A stretch of DNA of 64,000 nucleotides from Posidonia oceanica. Taxonomy: Eukaryota; Streptophyta; Magnoliopsida; Alismatales; Posidoniaceae. Positions 21,909-32,425 of this stretch are shown piece after piece. Each line of letters begins with the position of its first letter. Within the stretch, counting starts at the first letter, position 1. Location of the stretch: assembly GCA_037176725.1 (NCBI GenBank), contig JAZBRS010000074.1, positions 65,600,001 through 65,664,000 on the forward strand. The letters run 5' to 3'. Both the position numbers and the translations under genes were made by a program. The notes below the pieces were generated by a model. The model had not been told where the DNA came from. It did no database searches and saw nothing but the letters and a program-made list of their open reading frames with translations.

Positions 21909-22280
21909 GTGTTCCAGGCTGCCCGTGTGTCCCAATCAATTGAGCCTTCAGCCTTGGAAAGCATGGTAGGGATGATTGTGGAGCCCCAGGTCATCTCTTT
22001 TACGAGCGATGAGCTGCCTTCGGCGGGGATTAATCACAATCAACCCCTGTTCGTCACGGTTCAGTTCAAAAACTTTCGCATTCCCCTAACACTGGTTGAT
22101 AATGGGTCAGGCCTTAACGTTTGCCCCTTGTGTACTGCAACCAAGCTCGGATTCAAGGCCGAGGACATCACGCCAGCTGTGAAGGGAATGACAGCTTTTG
22201 ACAACACCCACCATGACGCTCTGGGGATCCTGATTATTCCTCTTGCCATTGGCCCGGTCGTTTTTGATGTAGAATTCTAG
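21909..22280 (+). pseudogene. Element A aspartic protease
   Basis: The active-site loop is present as LVDNGSGLNVCPL, the plant Tat form of D(T/N)GS. The flap and C-terminal part continue to VEF, where TAG (22278-22280) interrupts. The usual residue here in related elements is Gln, so a C-to-T change of CAG is likely. The domain resumes directly in frame with the LLGRPWL motif at about 22308. The enzyme would process Gag-Pol. Confidence 0.8.
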
Positions 22281-22289
22281 GTCGTCGAC

Positions 22290-25200
22290 TTGAAGCCGAA
22301 CTTCAATCTCCTGCTTGGGCGTCCTTGGCTCCACAAGCATCAGGTCCTTCCCTTGACCCTCCATCGAATGATAAAGTACCGTCACGGTGATGATGTCATT
22401 GTCGTCATGGCAGAGAACTTTGAGAAGGAGCGGATCGAGGCAGTCTCCCCCGTCTCTTCACAAGATATCGTGTTTGACCCCGAGACTTCCGAAGCCTTGT
22501 ATCGCGTTAACTGGTGCGAGCCGGTTAACTTCATTCCTGATCTTGAACGCGCCAACTCCTTGGCCGTTCACAACAACCCCTTTCAAATGGTCAAGAATGT
22601 ATATCACAGGTGGGGTTACATAAAGGGTACACCGCTTGGGCGTCACGGCCAGGGGATCGCAGAGCCGATCGTGGCGGCGGAGCGGAGGAAATTTGAAGGC
22701 CTCGGTTATGTGCCCAAGCCCAGCGAAGATCACTGCTTTCAAATGAAGGATCAGGAACCTGCCATCCCCAGAGACCTCACTAACTTCACCAGTGCAGGAG
22801 TTCTGGGATCAACTGATCATCAAGTCACAGTGCCAACAGAAGATTGGGTCTGCATTGAGGACTACTACTCGGATGAGGAGCAGTCTGGCGCAACAGAGGC
22901 AGTCCCAACTGGCAGCAAGGCTCTGATCAACACGGAAGCGCCCTGGTCAGTTTGTTTGGCTCTTCCTTCAGCAGATATAGTAGACAAATCAGCAGACTCT
23001 GTGGCAGAACTGATAAGCTCTAACATTTCTGCAGCCACATCCGCATCACAAGCACAGGCAGCAGTAGCAGCTCAGAAGTCAGAGACACTCCTTCTGGCAC
23101 AATCAGGCAGGCTACCTGTGGTCGCAGTCGCATCAGTACCGGTGTCACTCTCTCTGGTGGGACAGTCAGTCAACTCAGTCAGCAGCGCGACTCGGCCCAC
23201 TTCAGCAGCCGCATCACTGAGAATGCAGCTGACGCAGTTCGCTTCAAATCCTCCTGCCGCAAAACAGCAACTCTCATGGCAGGCTCCCATGGCATCAGAG
23301 GCCGCACCCTCACAGTCACCACCAGATGCAGAGGACCAATTGAGCATCATAGTCTCCCGGCCCTTGAGCCCTCAGAAGAGCACCTCTGCCTGCCCTCTAA
23401 CTGCAACAGTGACCCTGGCAGCGTACCCGTTTGTGGCCCCGCTGACCAGTCTGTTTGGATCTCCCATGCCGAAGCTGCTGCTATCAGGCGCGCCCGTGAG
23501 CCAGACCATGCAAATACCAAGGGTAGCGATCCATCTTGCAGTTGGGCCAGTGCTGCAGGCCCCCAGCGCCTACTACGTCGACTCACCCTCGGATGAGGAG
23601 GAAGGAGTGGTGGTAGAAGCCCAGGTCGATTCATGGATGTCCGACTTAGAGTTACTCTACCCAGAACAGCTCAAGTCGATAGTAGAAGACCTGGCAGAGT
23701 ACCAAACCGTAGAAAGGAAAGGGAAAGTCGTGGTTACGGACCCTCCTCTGCAAGAAGATCATGCCTCTATCATGGTCCTGGAAGAAGATTCAGCAGTGCC
23801 GGACTCCCCTAGACCAGATGAGCTCATTACCCTCCAACCAGAAGGTGGGTCTAGGTGGTTTGTGCAACACATGCCTCACTTAGGCAGTGTAGCAAGCGGC
23901 AGTGCCCAGATCAGCCGCCAGTCTGGCATTACCTCCACAAGCACACTAGAAGACTCAGAGGAGGAAGCACTAGCAATCCAAGCAGTAGTAGCAACAGAGC
24001 AGAAAGCAGATTCAGCAACAGAATCATCAGCAGCCTCAGTAGTAGGGCCATCAGCAATATCAGTGGCAGAATCAGCAAGGCCCTCAGTAGAATCAGCAGA
24101 GCACTCAGCAGAATCAGTCAGGCCAGAGCAGACAGAAGAAGTTGCCAGGACGGAGGTCGCGCACCGAGGCTACAAGAATACTCGAGTAAGCGTGACCATC
24201 CTGAAGCGTCACCAGGGCCAAGCAGCGGAACACATACACTCTTTCGACATCATAAATCCTTCTTTTGAGAAAGAGATCCTCTCGGAACTTATTGCTTATG
24301 GAGAGGAGGATGATACGGGTGAGGATGAGACTGACGAACCATTGCCCGAGTTCCGGCCCTACGACGACGACCCAGAAGGCCCCAACCTCCATGTTGAAGA
24401 AGAAAAAGAGGTTGTCAATATCGGCATAGCTGAGGAAGTCAGAGAAGCTCGCATCAGTGCCCAGCTGTCCCCCCAGGCTCGAGCAGAGTTCATCGCATTC
24501 CTAAAAGAATATGCGGATGTCTTCGCCTGGAGTTATGAAGATATGGTTGGCCTTGACATAGAGATAGTGGTGCACAATCTATCCCTGGACCCAGATGCCA
24601 AGCCAGTAAAGCAGAAGCTGAGAAGATGGCGACCGCAGTGGCTGCTTATGATCAAAGAAGAGATCATGAAACAGCATAGAGTCAATTTCCTCAAGGTCGT
24701 CCTTTATCCTGAGTGGCTGGCAAACATTGTACCTGTGCCCAAGAAAGACGGCTGCGTCCGGATCTGCATCGACTATAGGGACCTGAATAAGGCGAGTCCC
24801 AAGGACGACTTTCCATTGCCTCACATTGACGTCCTAGTCGACAATACAGCGGGCCACAAGATGCTCTCCTTCATGGACGGCTTCTCTGGATATAATCAGA
24901 TCAAAATGGCAGAAGAAGACATGGAAAAGACTTCATTCATCACCCCTTGGGGAGTCTTCTGCTACCAAATCATGCCGTTCGGGCTGAAGAATGCTGGCGC
25001 AACCTATCAGAGGGCCATGACTGCACTGTTCCACGACCTCATGCACCAAGAAGTGGAGGTCTATGTAGACGACATGATTGCTAAAACCAAAGAGCCTGAA
25101 GATCATCTTGCCTGTCTAAAGAAGCTCTTTACCCGTCTACGGAAGTACAAGCTGTGCCTGAATCCCAACAAGTGTGTATTCGGGGTGTCATCTGGCAAAC

Positions 25201-25397
25201 TGCTGGGCTACATTGTTAGCCAAAGGGGGATTGAGGTAGACCCGATGAAGGCAAAAGCCATCGTGGATATGCCACCCCCTCGGATTGAAAAGGAGGTCAG
25301 AGGTCTGCTTGGGCGTTTACAATACATCAGTCGCTTCATTGCACAGCTTACGCCCATTTGTGAACCTATATTCAAGCTCCTGAAGAAGAATGCGTAG
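22290..25397 (+). CDS. pol: Element A pol segment: protease tail, G-patch, reverse transcriptase
   Basis: This is the longest intact frame in the window, 1035 codons. Order: LLGRPWL end of protease; a G-patch-like GYIKGTPLGRHGQG (about residue 110); a long Ser/Ala/Glu-rich linker (about residues 190-650) with imperfect short repeats; then RT, with YPEWLANIVPVPKKDG, CIDYRDLN, MPFGLKNAGATYQR and the catalytic YVDD (about residues 930-933). TAG at 25395 ends the frame just before the connection domain. G-patches next to the protease are typical of plant Tat-group elements. RT would copy element RNA into DNA, but the polyprotein is broken. Confidence 0.9.
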   Translation: MKPNFNLLLGRPWLHKHQVLPLTLHRMIKYRHGDDVIVVMAENFEKERIEAVSPVSSQDIVFDPETSEALYRVNWCEPVNFIPDLERANSLAVHNNPFQMVKNVYHRWGYIKGTPLGRHGQGIAEPIVAAERRKFEGLGYVPKPSEDHCFQMKDQEPAIPRDLTNFTSAGVLGSTDHQVTVPTEDWVCIEDYYSDEEQSGATEAVPTGSKALINTEAPWSVCLALPSADIVDKSADSVAELISSNISAATSASQAQAAVAAQKSETLLLAQSGRLPVVAVASVPVSLSLVGQSVNSVSSATRPTSAAASLRMQLTQFASNPPAAKQQLSWQAPMASEAAPSQSPPDAEDQLSIIVSRPLSPQKSTSACPLTATVTLAAYPFVAPLTSLFGSPMPKLLLSGAPVSQTMQIPRVAIHLAVGPVLQAPSAYYVDSPSDEEEGVVVEAQVDSWMSDLELLYPEQLKSIVEDLAEYQTVERKGKVVVTDPPLQEDHASIMVLEEDSAVPDSPRPDELITLQPEGGSRWFVQHMPHLGSVASGSAQISRQSGITSTSTLEDSEEEALAIQAVVATEQKADSATESSAASVVGPSAISVAESARPSVESAEHSAESVRPEQTEEVARTEVAHRGYKNTRVSVTILKRHQGQAAEHIHSFDIINPSFEKEILSELIAYGEEDDTGEDETDEPLPEFRPYDDDPEGPNLHVEEEKEVVNIGIAEEVREARISAQLSPQARAEFIAFLKEYADVFAWSYEDMVGLDIEIVVHNLSLDPDAKPVKQKLRRWRPQWLLMIKEEIMKQHRVNFLKVVLYPEWLANIVPVPKKDGCVRICIDYRDLNKASPKDDFPLPHIDVLVDNTAGHKMLSFMDGFSGYNQIKMAEEDMEKTSFITPWGVFCYQIMPFGLKNAGATYQRAMTALFHDLMHQEVEVYVDDMIAKTKEPEDHLACLKKLFTRLRKYKLCLNPNKCVFGVSSGKLLGYIVSQRGIEVDPMKAKAIVDMPPPRIEKEVRGLLGRLQYISRFIAQLTPICEPIFKLLKKNA

Positions 25398-25889
25398 ATT
25401 CATTGGAGCGAGGAGTGTCAGGCTGCATTTGCTAAGATCAAGCAGCTGCTGATTAAGCCTCCTGTCTTGGTTCCCCCCACTCCAGGGAGACCCTTACTTC
25501 TCTACCTTTCTACCACGCAGCATTCCATGGGCGCCGTCTTGGGCCAACATGACGAATCTGGTAGAAAGGAGCGCGCCATTTACTATCTGAGCAAGAAGTT
25601 CAATGAATGCGAAGCCAGGTACTGTACAATAGAGAAGACCTGCCTGTCCCTCGTCTGGGCTGCACAGAAATTAAGGCACTACATGATGGCATACCCAGTT
25701 CAGCTCTTATGCCGGCATGATCCAATCAAGTTCCTCTTTCAAAAACCGGCCATGGTAGGCAGATGTGTTAAGTGGCAGGTGCTATTGTCTCAGTACGACA
25801 TCACCTTTGTCACGCAGAAATCTATGAAGGGCCAAGCTATGGCAGACCATCTTGCTGATCTCCCACTGCCTGAATATCAACCACTCTAG
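25398..25889 (+). pseudogene. Element A first RNase H-like/connection domain
   Basis: It continues the RT frame after the TAG. WSEECQAAFAKIK and LLLYLSTTQHSMGAVLGQ are the usual start of the Ty3/gypsy RNase H domain, followed by IEKTCLSLVWA and an end at QPL before TAG (25887-25889). In Tat-group elements this domain is often reduced to a connection domain because a second RNase H follows, which is the case here. Confidence 0.8.
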
Positions 25890-26565
25890 ATGCAGTTTCC
25901 AGATGAAGATATTCTGTTTGCAATGGAGGACTCTGAAGACAAAGATCCTGAAGATCAGGAGCAATGGCAGCTATACTTTGATGGTGCTGTAAACAAGAAA
26001 GGCCGAGGCATAGGCGCAGTGCTGACAACGCCTCAGGGATAGATGATTCCCTTCTCCAGGAAGCTGACCTTCAAAGGCACCAACAACGAAGCAGAGTACG
26101 AGGCATGCATCCTAGGACTGAATGTCACCCTCGAGCATGAGGTGCAGAAGCTGTTGGTGCACGGCGATGCTATGCTGGTGATCTCTCAAGTCAATGGCGA
26201 GTGGAAAACGACAGACCCGAAGCTATTGCCATATCATGAACACCTGCTGAAGCTGATAGAACAATTTGCAAGCATCCGCTTCACATACATGAACCGAGCG
26301 AGGAACGCATAAGCAGATGCGTTAGCTACCCTGGCATCTTGGCTCAGTATACCTGAAGACAGCACAGTGGATGTATCTGTTACTCGCATTGAGCAGCCTG
26401 CACACTGTATGAACATTGAAGAGGCAGACTCAACAATAGAGGAGCAGCCTTGGTACAAAGACATAAAAGCTTTCTTGGAGTCTGGCAGCTTTCCACCCGG
26501 CACCTCAGCAGTAGACAAGATAACTCTGACGTGTTTGACGTCAAAGTATGTATTAGGGGCGGGAT
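25890..26565 (+). pseudogene. Element A second (archaeal-type) RNase H
   Basis: WQLYFDGAVNKKG, TNNEAEYEA and VHGDAMLVISQ mark the additional RNase H typical of Tat/Ogre elements (dual-RNase H lineage). The frame is hit by TAG at 26041 and TAA at 26310 and ends at TAG 26565, all in one continuous frame. A short linker to integrase follows the ADALATLAS motif. Confidence 0.8.
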
Positions 26566-26567
26566 AG

Positions 26568-26734
26568 TTGTACAAAAGACCATACAATCAAATGCTCCTG
26601 CGCTGCCTGAACAAATCAGAGGCTGATGTGCTGATGCTTCAAGTGCATGCGGGGACCTGTGGCCCGCACATGAATGGCGTCCTCCTAGCCAAGAAAATAA
26701 TGTTGCAAGGATACTACTGGCTGCCGATTCGCTG
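26568..26734 (+). pseudogene. Element A integrase, N-terminal remnant
   Basis: Only the zinc-binding part is left, with a VHAGTCGPH-type histidine pair and GYYW. Homology stops near 26734, where LTR sequence begins. The catalytic DDE core is absent. A deletion removed the rest of integrase, the 3' untranslated region, the PPT and the 5' part of the 3' LTR. Confidence 0.75.
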
Positions 26735-29700
26735 CTATAGCCGCTGCTCCCGCCGTTGGAATTTGAATTCCACCGCGCACTCCACTCGCTCGGGCCCCCT
26801 GATAAAGCCTCCAGCCTCTTCCTCCTTCAACGCCTTTGGATTGTCCAACAGAGAGCGAGAGAAACCAGAGCTCAGAGCACCCAAAACTCCCTCCCTCTTC
26901 CACTGAAACTCAGCATCCTTCTTCCTCTTCTTTTTCATCCACACCAGAGCGCCTAACTCTTAGTAGAATCCCCTCAATTTCCGTCCCCAAATCCACCCAA
27001 ACTCCCAGCATTTCAGCCCTCCATTCAGCACCCAAATCCGCCCTGCATCCACCTCCCAATTCACCCATTTCCCTAGCAGAACCCATCACCCCCTTTCTCC
27101 AGAATTCCCTACTCCTCAGTCCCTAGAATCCCCCCAAACTCCGTCCCGAAACTCACTTGAACTCCACCTCCCAGACCCACCAAACCATTAGCCTTCCCTC
27201 TCCCCACAGTTGGAGACCTCCACAACAAACACCTGCGACCACTCAGCTAGCAAATCACCCGACACCTCAATCTCCCTCTCCAGTCCACCATTGACCCACC
27301 TAAGTATCCAGAAACACTCACGAACCCTCCAGCAAGTCGCCGGTGCCCTCCATTTGATCCCAAGAGTAGAGGACAGCCACCTCCACCTGCTGCTGTCTAC
27401 AGAGCACCCACTGAAGCAAACTTCTGCTCCACACTGCAAAGCTCCGGAAGACTCCACTGAGGAGATCCAGACGTCCGCAGCTCGTCGACGACGCCCGTGG
27501 CAGTCGAACGAAGCTCGCCGTCTTCTGCAAAATCAGCTGACGTCGGGGGAATGATTCGGCCATCGAATTAGGTACTCTCCTGCACCAGTAGATTAGTCTT
27601 CCTCTCCTTCAACTTCTCCGGCCTTTAGACTAGGGTTTCGTCGCCTCTTCTCCGGAGTTAACGCTGCAGTCAACTGCTTCTTCTCCGGCGAGCTTTGAGC
27701 TCAGATCGCCGCTCCGCCAGCAGAACGCTGCTCCGATCGTCGTCTGAGGTTCGCGCGTGTCCCAGGAGCGCAGCTGTGCTTTCAGAATGCCCTCCCGTCG
27801 TGCCGATCGTCCGGACGGTCTTCCTCTGGACTACACTGTTCCGTCGTCTTCTCCGGCCATCACCAGGCACTGTCACAGCTCCCCGACGCTGCTCTGAGGT
27901 CTGTCGAGCTCCGGAGAACATCGCCGACCTTCCTGCGCGTCCCCAGCACCCCTCCTCCACTCGCGACGGTCACTGGTAGCACTGTGCTACAGTAGTCGCC
28001 GTTCTGTGGATTACTGTGCATTTATTTTTCTGTTACTAAGCTATTTCGTTATTAAATTGCATTTTCGGTCCCTGTTTCTAATTTATTGCATCTTGGTCCT
28101 GCCTCTGTTTAAAACTCATTTAATTCCGCATTTAAATCATATGAAATTGCATGAAAAATCTAAAAAATTGATTAATTACATGTTAGTCCCTCTGCAGTGT
28201 TTTCCTTCAGTGTTTATTTTAGTTCTGGCCCTCTAGTTTTCCATTCTTGCATGTTAGTCCTTCAATCAATAATCTGATTTAATGCTTATATTTTACCTTA
28301 GTAAATTGCATTTTTAAACACTGCTATTTCCCCCATTTGCACTTTAGTCCTCTGTTCTGTTAACTTATGCATTTATTTTTCAATTTTTCTTACTGCATTG
28401 CATCATTTCCCCCATACTTTCTGATTTTTGCATATAGGTCCTTCATTAATGCACGGTATACATTTAAATGCATATTTTGCTTATAAAATTGCATTTTAGA
28501 CCTTGCATGTTTTAAAAAATTGCACATAGGTCCTCTGCATGCTTATAAAAGTCATTTAAATGCATATTTTGCTTATAAATTGCATTTTAGACCCTGCATA
28601 TTTAAAAATTGCATATAGGACCTCTGTTTGCATTCCCAAACCATTAAGACCACTGTTTTGCTTACAAAATTGCATTTTAGACCCTGCATATTTAAAAATT
28701 GCATATAGGATCTCTGTTTGCATTCCCTAACCATTAAGACCACTGTTTTGCTTACAAAATTGCATTTTAGGCCCTATATATTTCAAAATTGCATGTTAAT
28801 CCCCCATAGGATTTCAAAACTTGTCCAAATGCATGTTTACCTTGTAAAATTGCATTTTGAACCCTGCACTTTGCAAAATTGCACTCAGACCCTCCAGTTT
28901 TCAAAAACCTTGCGTAAAAGGCCCTAACTTTTCAAAATTTTTGTATTTAGACCCCTACTTTTTCAAAAATTGCATATAAGTTCCCAAGTTTTTTGAAAAA
29001 TCATCCTTAGGTCTTTTCTTGCATTCTGCATGCATTGCACTCATGCATTCTTGCATTTGGCATTCCTTGCACACACTTAAGCATTCTTAGCTTTCATTTA
29101 CATGGGAGGACCTATTGTGCACGCCCCTAGGACCTCCTGTACACCTAGATCCATTCTTCTCCCCTATTCTGGCTCCTCTGCCTTGAAGCTGGGATATCTT
29201 CAGATCTGGCCGTTGGATCTTCTCAACCAAGCTACCTGGACGACCCCGGCGGAGTGCTCTTCAGCATGGACCAAGCGGTTTTCAGATCAGGCTTCAGATT
29301 TCCAAGGTAAGTCCTCCTGAACCCTTGCATGGCATTCATTTGCACACCATTTGCATTGTAGGTATTGTTTTTGCTTTCTGATTTCTCGAGCATGTAGAAT
29401 AGGACTTCCTCTTCTTATCTATCAACTTTGTCTCCTCTTTTTGTGTACCCCCAGTGCTTTGTGTTGCGTTTTCCCTAGATTCACCACTAATTGTAACTTT
29501 CTTCCCCCTTTTCCACGATCTGATCGCATCGCGAGCTTTTGGCAGCGTGCGAGACACATCGTGGGACATTTTGGTGGGAAACAGTCACAAAATAGTGGTA
29601 ATCCTTCCACTTGCTTCCCTTCCCCTTTGTAGGTCTTCACATCTACTTTGCGTGGTCTTTAAACAACGCTCGTTCTCACACTTGCGCTGTTTACTTCCCC

Positions 29701-30701
29701 TTTGCTTCTCCTGCCCTTTCTCTTTGCATTTGCATCTGCATGGCTTTATCGATGTTTTATCTCGCTTGTTTTGGCACCGTATTGCGTGCCTGCTTCGTCT
29801 TTTGGCACCTTTTTTGCGTGCCCGCTTCGCTTTTGGCACCGTTTTGCGTGCTTGTTCTTGTTTCTTGCATCGTTTTGCATGCTGGCTTTGTTTTCTCGCA
29901 CTGTTTTGCGTGCCACTCTGTCTTTTGCACCGTTTTACGTGTCGATCTCGTTTTCTTGCACCGTTTTGTGTGCTGCTCTCGTTTCTCACATCGTTTTGCA
30001 TGTCTTATGCCGTTTTCTCTTGCATGTCGCTTGCATTGCTTGGTTTTACTGCCGTTTTGCTTTTCCGTCTGCATTTGCATATAGGGTAGTGATGCTTACT
30101 GCCTGGAGTTCTCACGAGCTAGGTCTCGACCGATTCGGAACACAGACAGCGTTGCTGAGCAGATAGACTGCACGTTTACTTCCTTGCATTGCATCCCACC
30201 ACTTAGAGCACACCTATGAGCATTCATTCAAGCATTCATTGGCATTTAGGCATTCAAACCTGCATTTCCCTGCGTATGCGAGCGTAAGCCTAGAAAGACC
30301 GATTCTCGGGCGTGTCGGGGGTGCCTAACACCTTCCCCACACGTAACAGGAGTCCTTGCCCAGTCTTTTGGCCCGTAATGACCATATTGCCCTTATCCTA
30401 GGCATGAGTAATATCATTTGCATTTGTTTTCTTTTGCATTGCTTTGCATTGCATCTTTTGCTTGGTTTTGCGTGTTAACTCACACATTTCCCCTGATTTT
30501 CCTTGTCTCCCGACAATAAACATGCTGGCGACTCTAAATTGACTTATCTTCTTCTTTTCGTATCTTTTCTCTCCTATTTTAAGTATTTTCGAGTTGAGCA
30601 TTCTTCCTCGGACATAGCTGCTTATAGTGAGCCCGATTCCGATCGGTGCACGCGAGCTTCTGGCAGTGTGCATGGACGATTTGAACACCAGGATTACTAC
30701 A
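26735..30701 (+). repeat. 3' LTR of element A, 5'-truncated
   Basis: It starts abruptly inside LTR sequence and ends GGATTACTACA, followed by the GGTAT duplication. It holds the C-rich part (26750-27540), a GC-rich island (27540-27980), TTGCAT/TAGGTCC repeats (28020-29060), the stem-loop 29513-29564, the minisatellite 29772-30005, the hairpin 30311-30343 and the PBS-like motif 30526-30535. The last ~580 bp are nearly identical to the 5' LTR. This copy keeps the middle that the 5' LTR lost, while the 5' LTR keeps the start that this copy lost. Confidence 0.85.
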
Positions 30702-30706
30702 GGTAT

Positions 30707-31834
30707 ACTCTGCCATGGGTGGCTGGCTTGCTCAATTGTGCAGAGAACAACAGACATCTCTTCGGGTGTAGTGGTTTTGACAAGCTTCTTGACTTAATTT
30801 GCACGCCTGTGTCTTGGCCATTGTTGCACGCCTTGATGGCTTTTTGGAATGGTTCCTCCAACACTTTCAATCTTCCTTGTGGGGAGACATTGATCGCGTG
30901 TGAGGAGGTGTCCTCTTTGCTTGGGTTGGCAGCAGAATCTACTGAGGCAGCAGATGATCGCTTTGCCATTTCTGTTGAGACAGTGGGTTCCAGGAAGATA
31001 GGCGGGTATTTAGCAATGGACCTGGAGGCTAGCAAGGCCTTGATGCACTCGGGGAGATTCTTTCTTCGAGGCCTGTGGGAGGTTCTTAGCACCAGGCAAC
31101 TTGCTTAAGCAGAGTTGAAGAAGTGTTTGTTTGTGGCAGTGGGCGGCTTTGTCTTGTTTGCAGATGCAAATTTCACAATGGATCTTCACCATGTGGATCT
31201 CCTGATGTTGGTCGCTGTTCGTCCAGATTTGTGCTTGGCTCCTGCTGTGCTGGCTTATACCATGGAGGGGCTCACCAGTGCCTTTTGTTCAGGGAAATTC
31301 TTCGGTTCTCCACTGTTGCTGCACAGGTGGTTCACGTCCCATTGCTGTTGTGATACAGATTTCATAGGTCTGAGCTTCCATGATTCCGTTCTCCGTTTGG
31401 GACGCTTGTCACTACAGGATTTTGACTTCGTTCTGAAGCTACCTGGAGCTCATAAAGCGTGGGTGATGAGCACAGCTCACAGTGACCTTGAGCTTGTCCT
31501 GACAAGTGCCACATCATTTGTGCTGTATCCCATCCATCGCTGCCCCCGTTTGCTGAATCAGGAGCTAGTTGTTCAGGCTGATGCAGTTCTAACCCCTCCA
31601 ATCCGCGTTCGCAAGGAAGACGGTGATCGGGATGAGCGGATGGTCCTGGAGTACATAGCCCATTGGGTGTATATCGGTAGGCGAGTGTCTCTGAGTGCAC
31701 CTTGGCTTTTTGCAACTGCTTGGGAGTCCCAGGAGGCGAAGTATGTGAAGTGGTACGCACGGTGGTGCCCCACTCCTCAGAAGTATGTTGATGACAAGCA
31801 GGAGTTTCTGAAGATGCTTGGGCTCAACCGCTAG
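30707..31834 (+). pseudogene. PMD gene 1, remainder of exon 2
   Basis: The frame continues exactly from 10532 once element A and one GGTAT are removed. A FNLPCGETLIACEEVSSLLGL-like segment matches the characteristic PMD core, in which a (V/C)GE(M/T)xIxxEDV pattern precedes LGL. One TAA (31106-31108) interrupts the frame, which then continues in the same phase to TAG at 31832. Apart from element A this single stop is the only defect. The protein would be about 420 residues, shorter than gene 2, and lacks the coiled-coil tail. Confidence 0.8.
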
Positions 31835-32060
31835 AGCATGGCAATGCATGGCTAATTATGTTTTTAAATTTTAATTTTTAGTTGGGTTGAACCATGTCTT
31901 ATTTTTTAAGTTTAAGTTCGGGTTGAATTATGTTTCAGTTCTTGAATTATATTTTGGGTTGAATTATATTTTAGCTTCCGAATTGTATTTTGTCGTTCAT
32001 TAATGTATGAGTTCGTGTTTTAGAGGGGAATTAAGGGGTAGAAACCTTCTGCCGTTGTTA
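31835..32060 (+). other. Spacer between PMD genes 1 and 2
   Basis: T-rich sequence with repeated GGTTGAATTATGTTT-like segments (31880-32000). It is probably the 3' untranslated region of gene 1. No open frame is supported. Confidence 0.5.
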
Positions 32061-32224
32061 GCCGCCGTCTCTTACGGTGCCCTATTGAGTCGCCTCTTTT
32101 TAGAGCGACTTGATTCGCGCTCCTTTAGAGGGTTCAAATCGAGGCGGGAAAGTCGACGTGCACAGAGCTGGGTGAGGCGCCTTTCGAAGAGGCGTCTGAA
32201 TTAGTCGCCTGTTCTACTGGCGAC
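32061..32224. promoter_or_regulatory. Palindrome array upstream of PMD gene 2
   Basis: Units start at 32061 (GCCGCC/GGTGCC), 32089 (GTCGCC/AGCGAC), 32117 (degenerate), 32176 (GGCGCC/GGCGTC) and 32204 (GTCGCC/GGCGAC). All have nine-base centres, and the 32061-32089-32117 and 32176-32204 steps are 28 bp. The array ends 201 bp before the gene 2 ATG. Confidence 0.75.
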
Positions 32225-32425
32225 CAGGTTACGAGTTTAGTAGCCAAAACTGGCCGTTGCCCTTTGTTTTTCAGAGCTTTCAAACCTTCTCCTCCTTTCT
32301 TCCTCTTCTCTTCCACTCCATCCGGCGGCGTTTCCTCCGTCTGGTGGTGTCTCCAGCGTGGTGCGGCGTTCTTCGGTGAGCTCCGGTGGCAGCGGCTACA
32401 CGCTCCTCTCCTCCTTCTTCGTTTG

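Larger units (their letters stand above)
10533..30701 (+). mobile_element. Element A: Tat-type retrotransposon inserted in PMD gene 1
   Basis: The 5' LTR starts at 10533 and the 3' LTR ends at 30701. The flanks GGTAT at 10528-10532 and 30702-30706 are a perfect 5-bp duplication. The terminal ~580 bp of the two LTRs are nearly identical. Internal order: PBS, leader (split by solo LTR S1), gag, protease, G-patch, RT, RNase H, second RNase H, and the start of integrase. The rest of integrase and the start of the 3' LTR have been deleted at about 26734. Without S1 it is about 14.2 kb. Several stops make it inactive. Confidence 0.9.

Noticed and set aside
31115..31834. A separate 239-codon gene starting here
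   Set aside because: It has no ATG at the start and lies in the same frame as the upstream PMD gene 1 exon, separated only by one TAA. It is the rest of gene 1.
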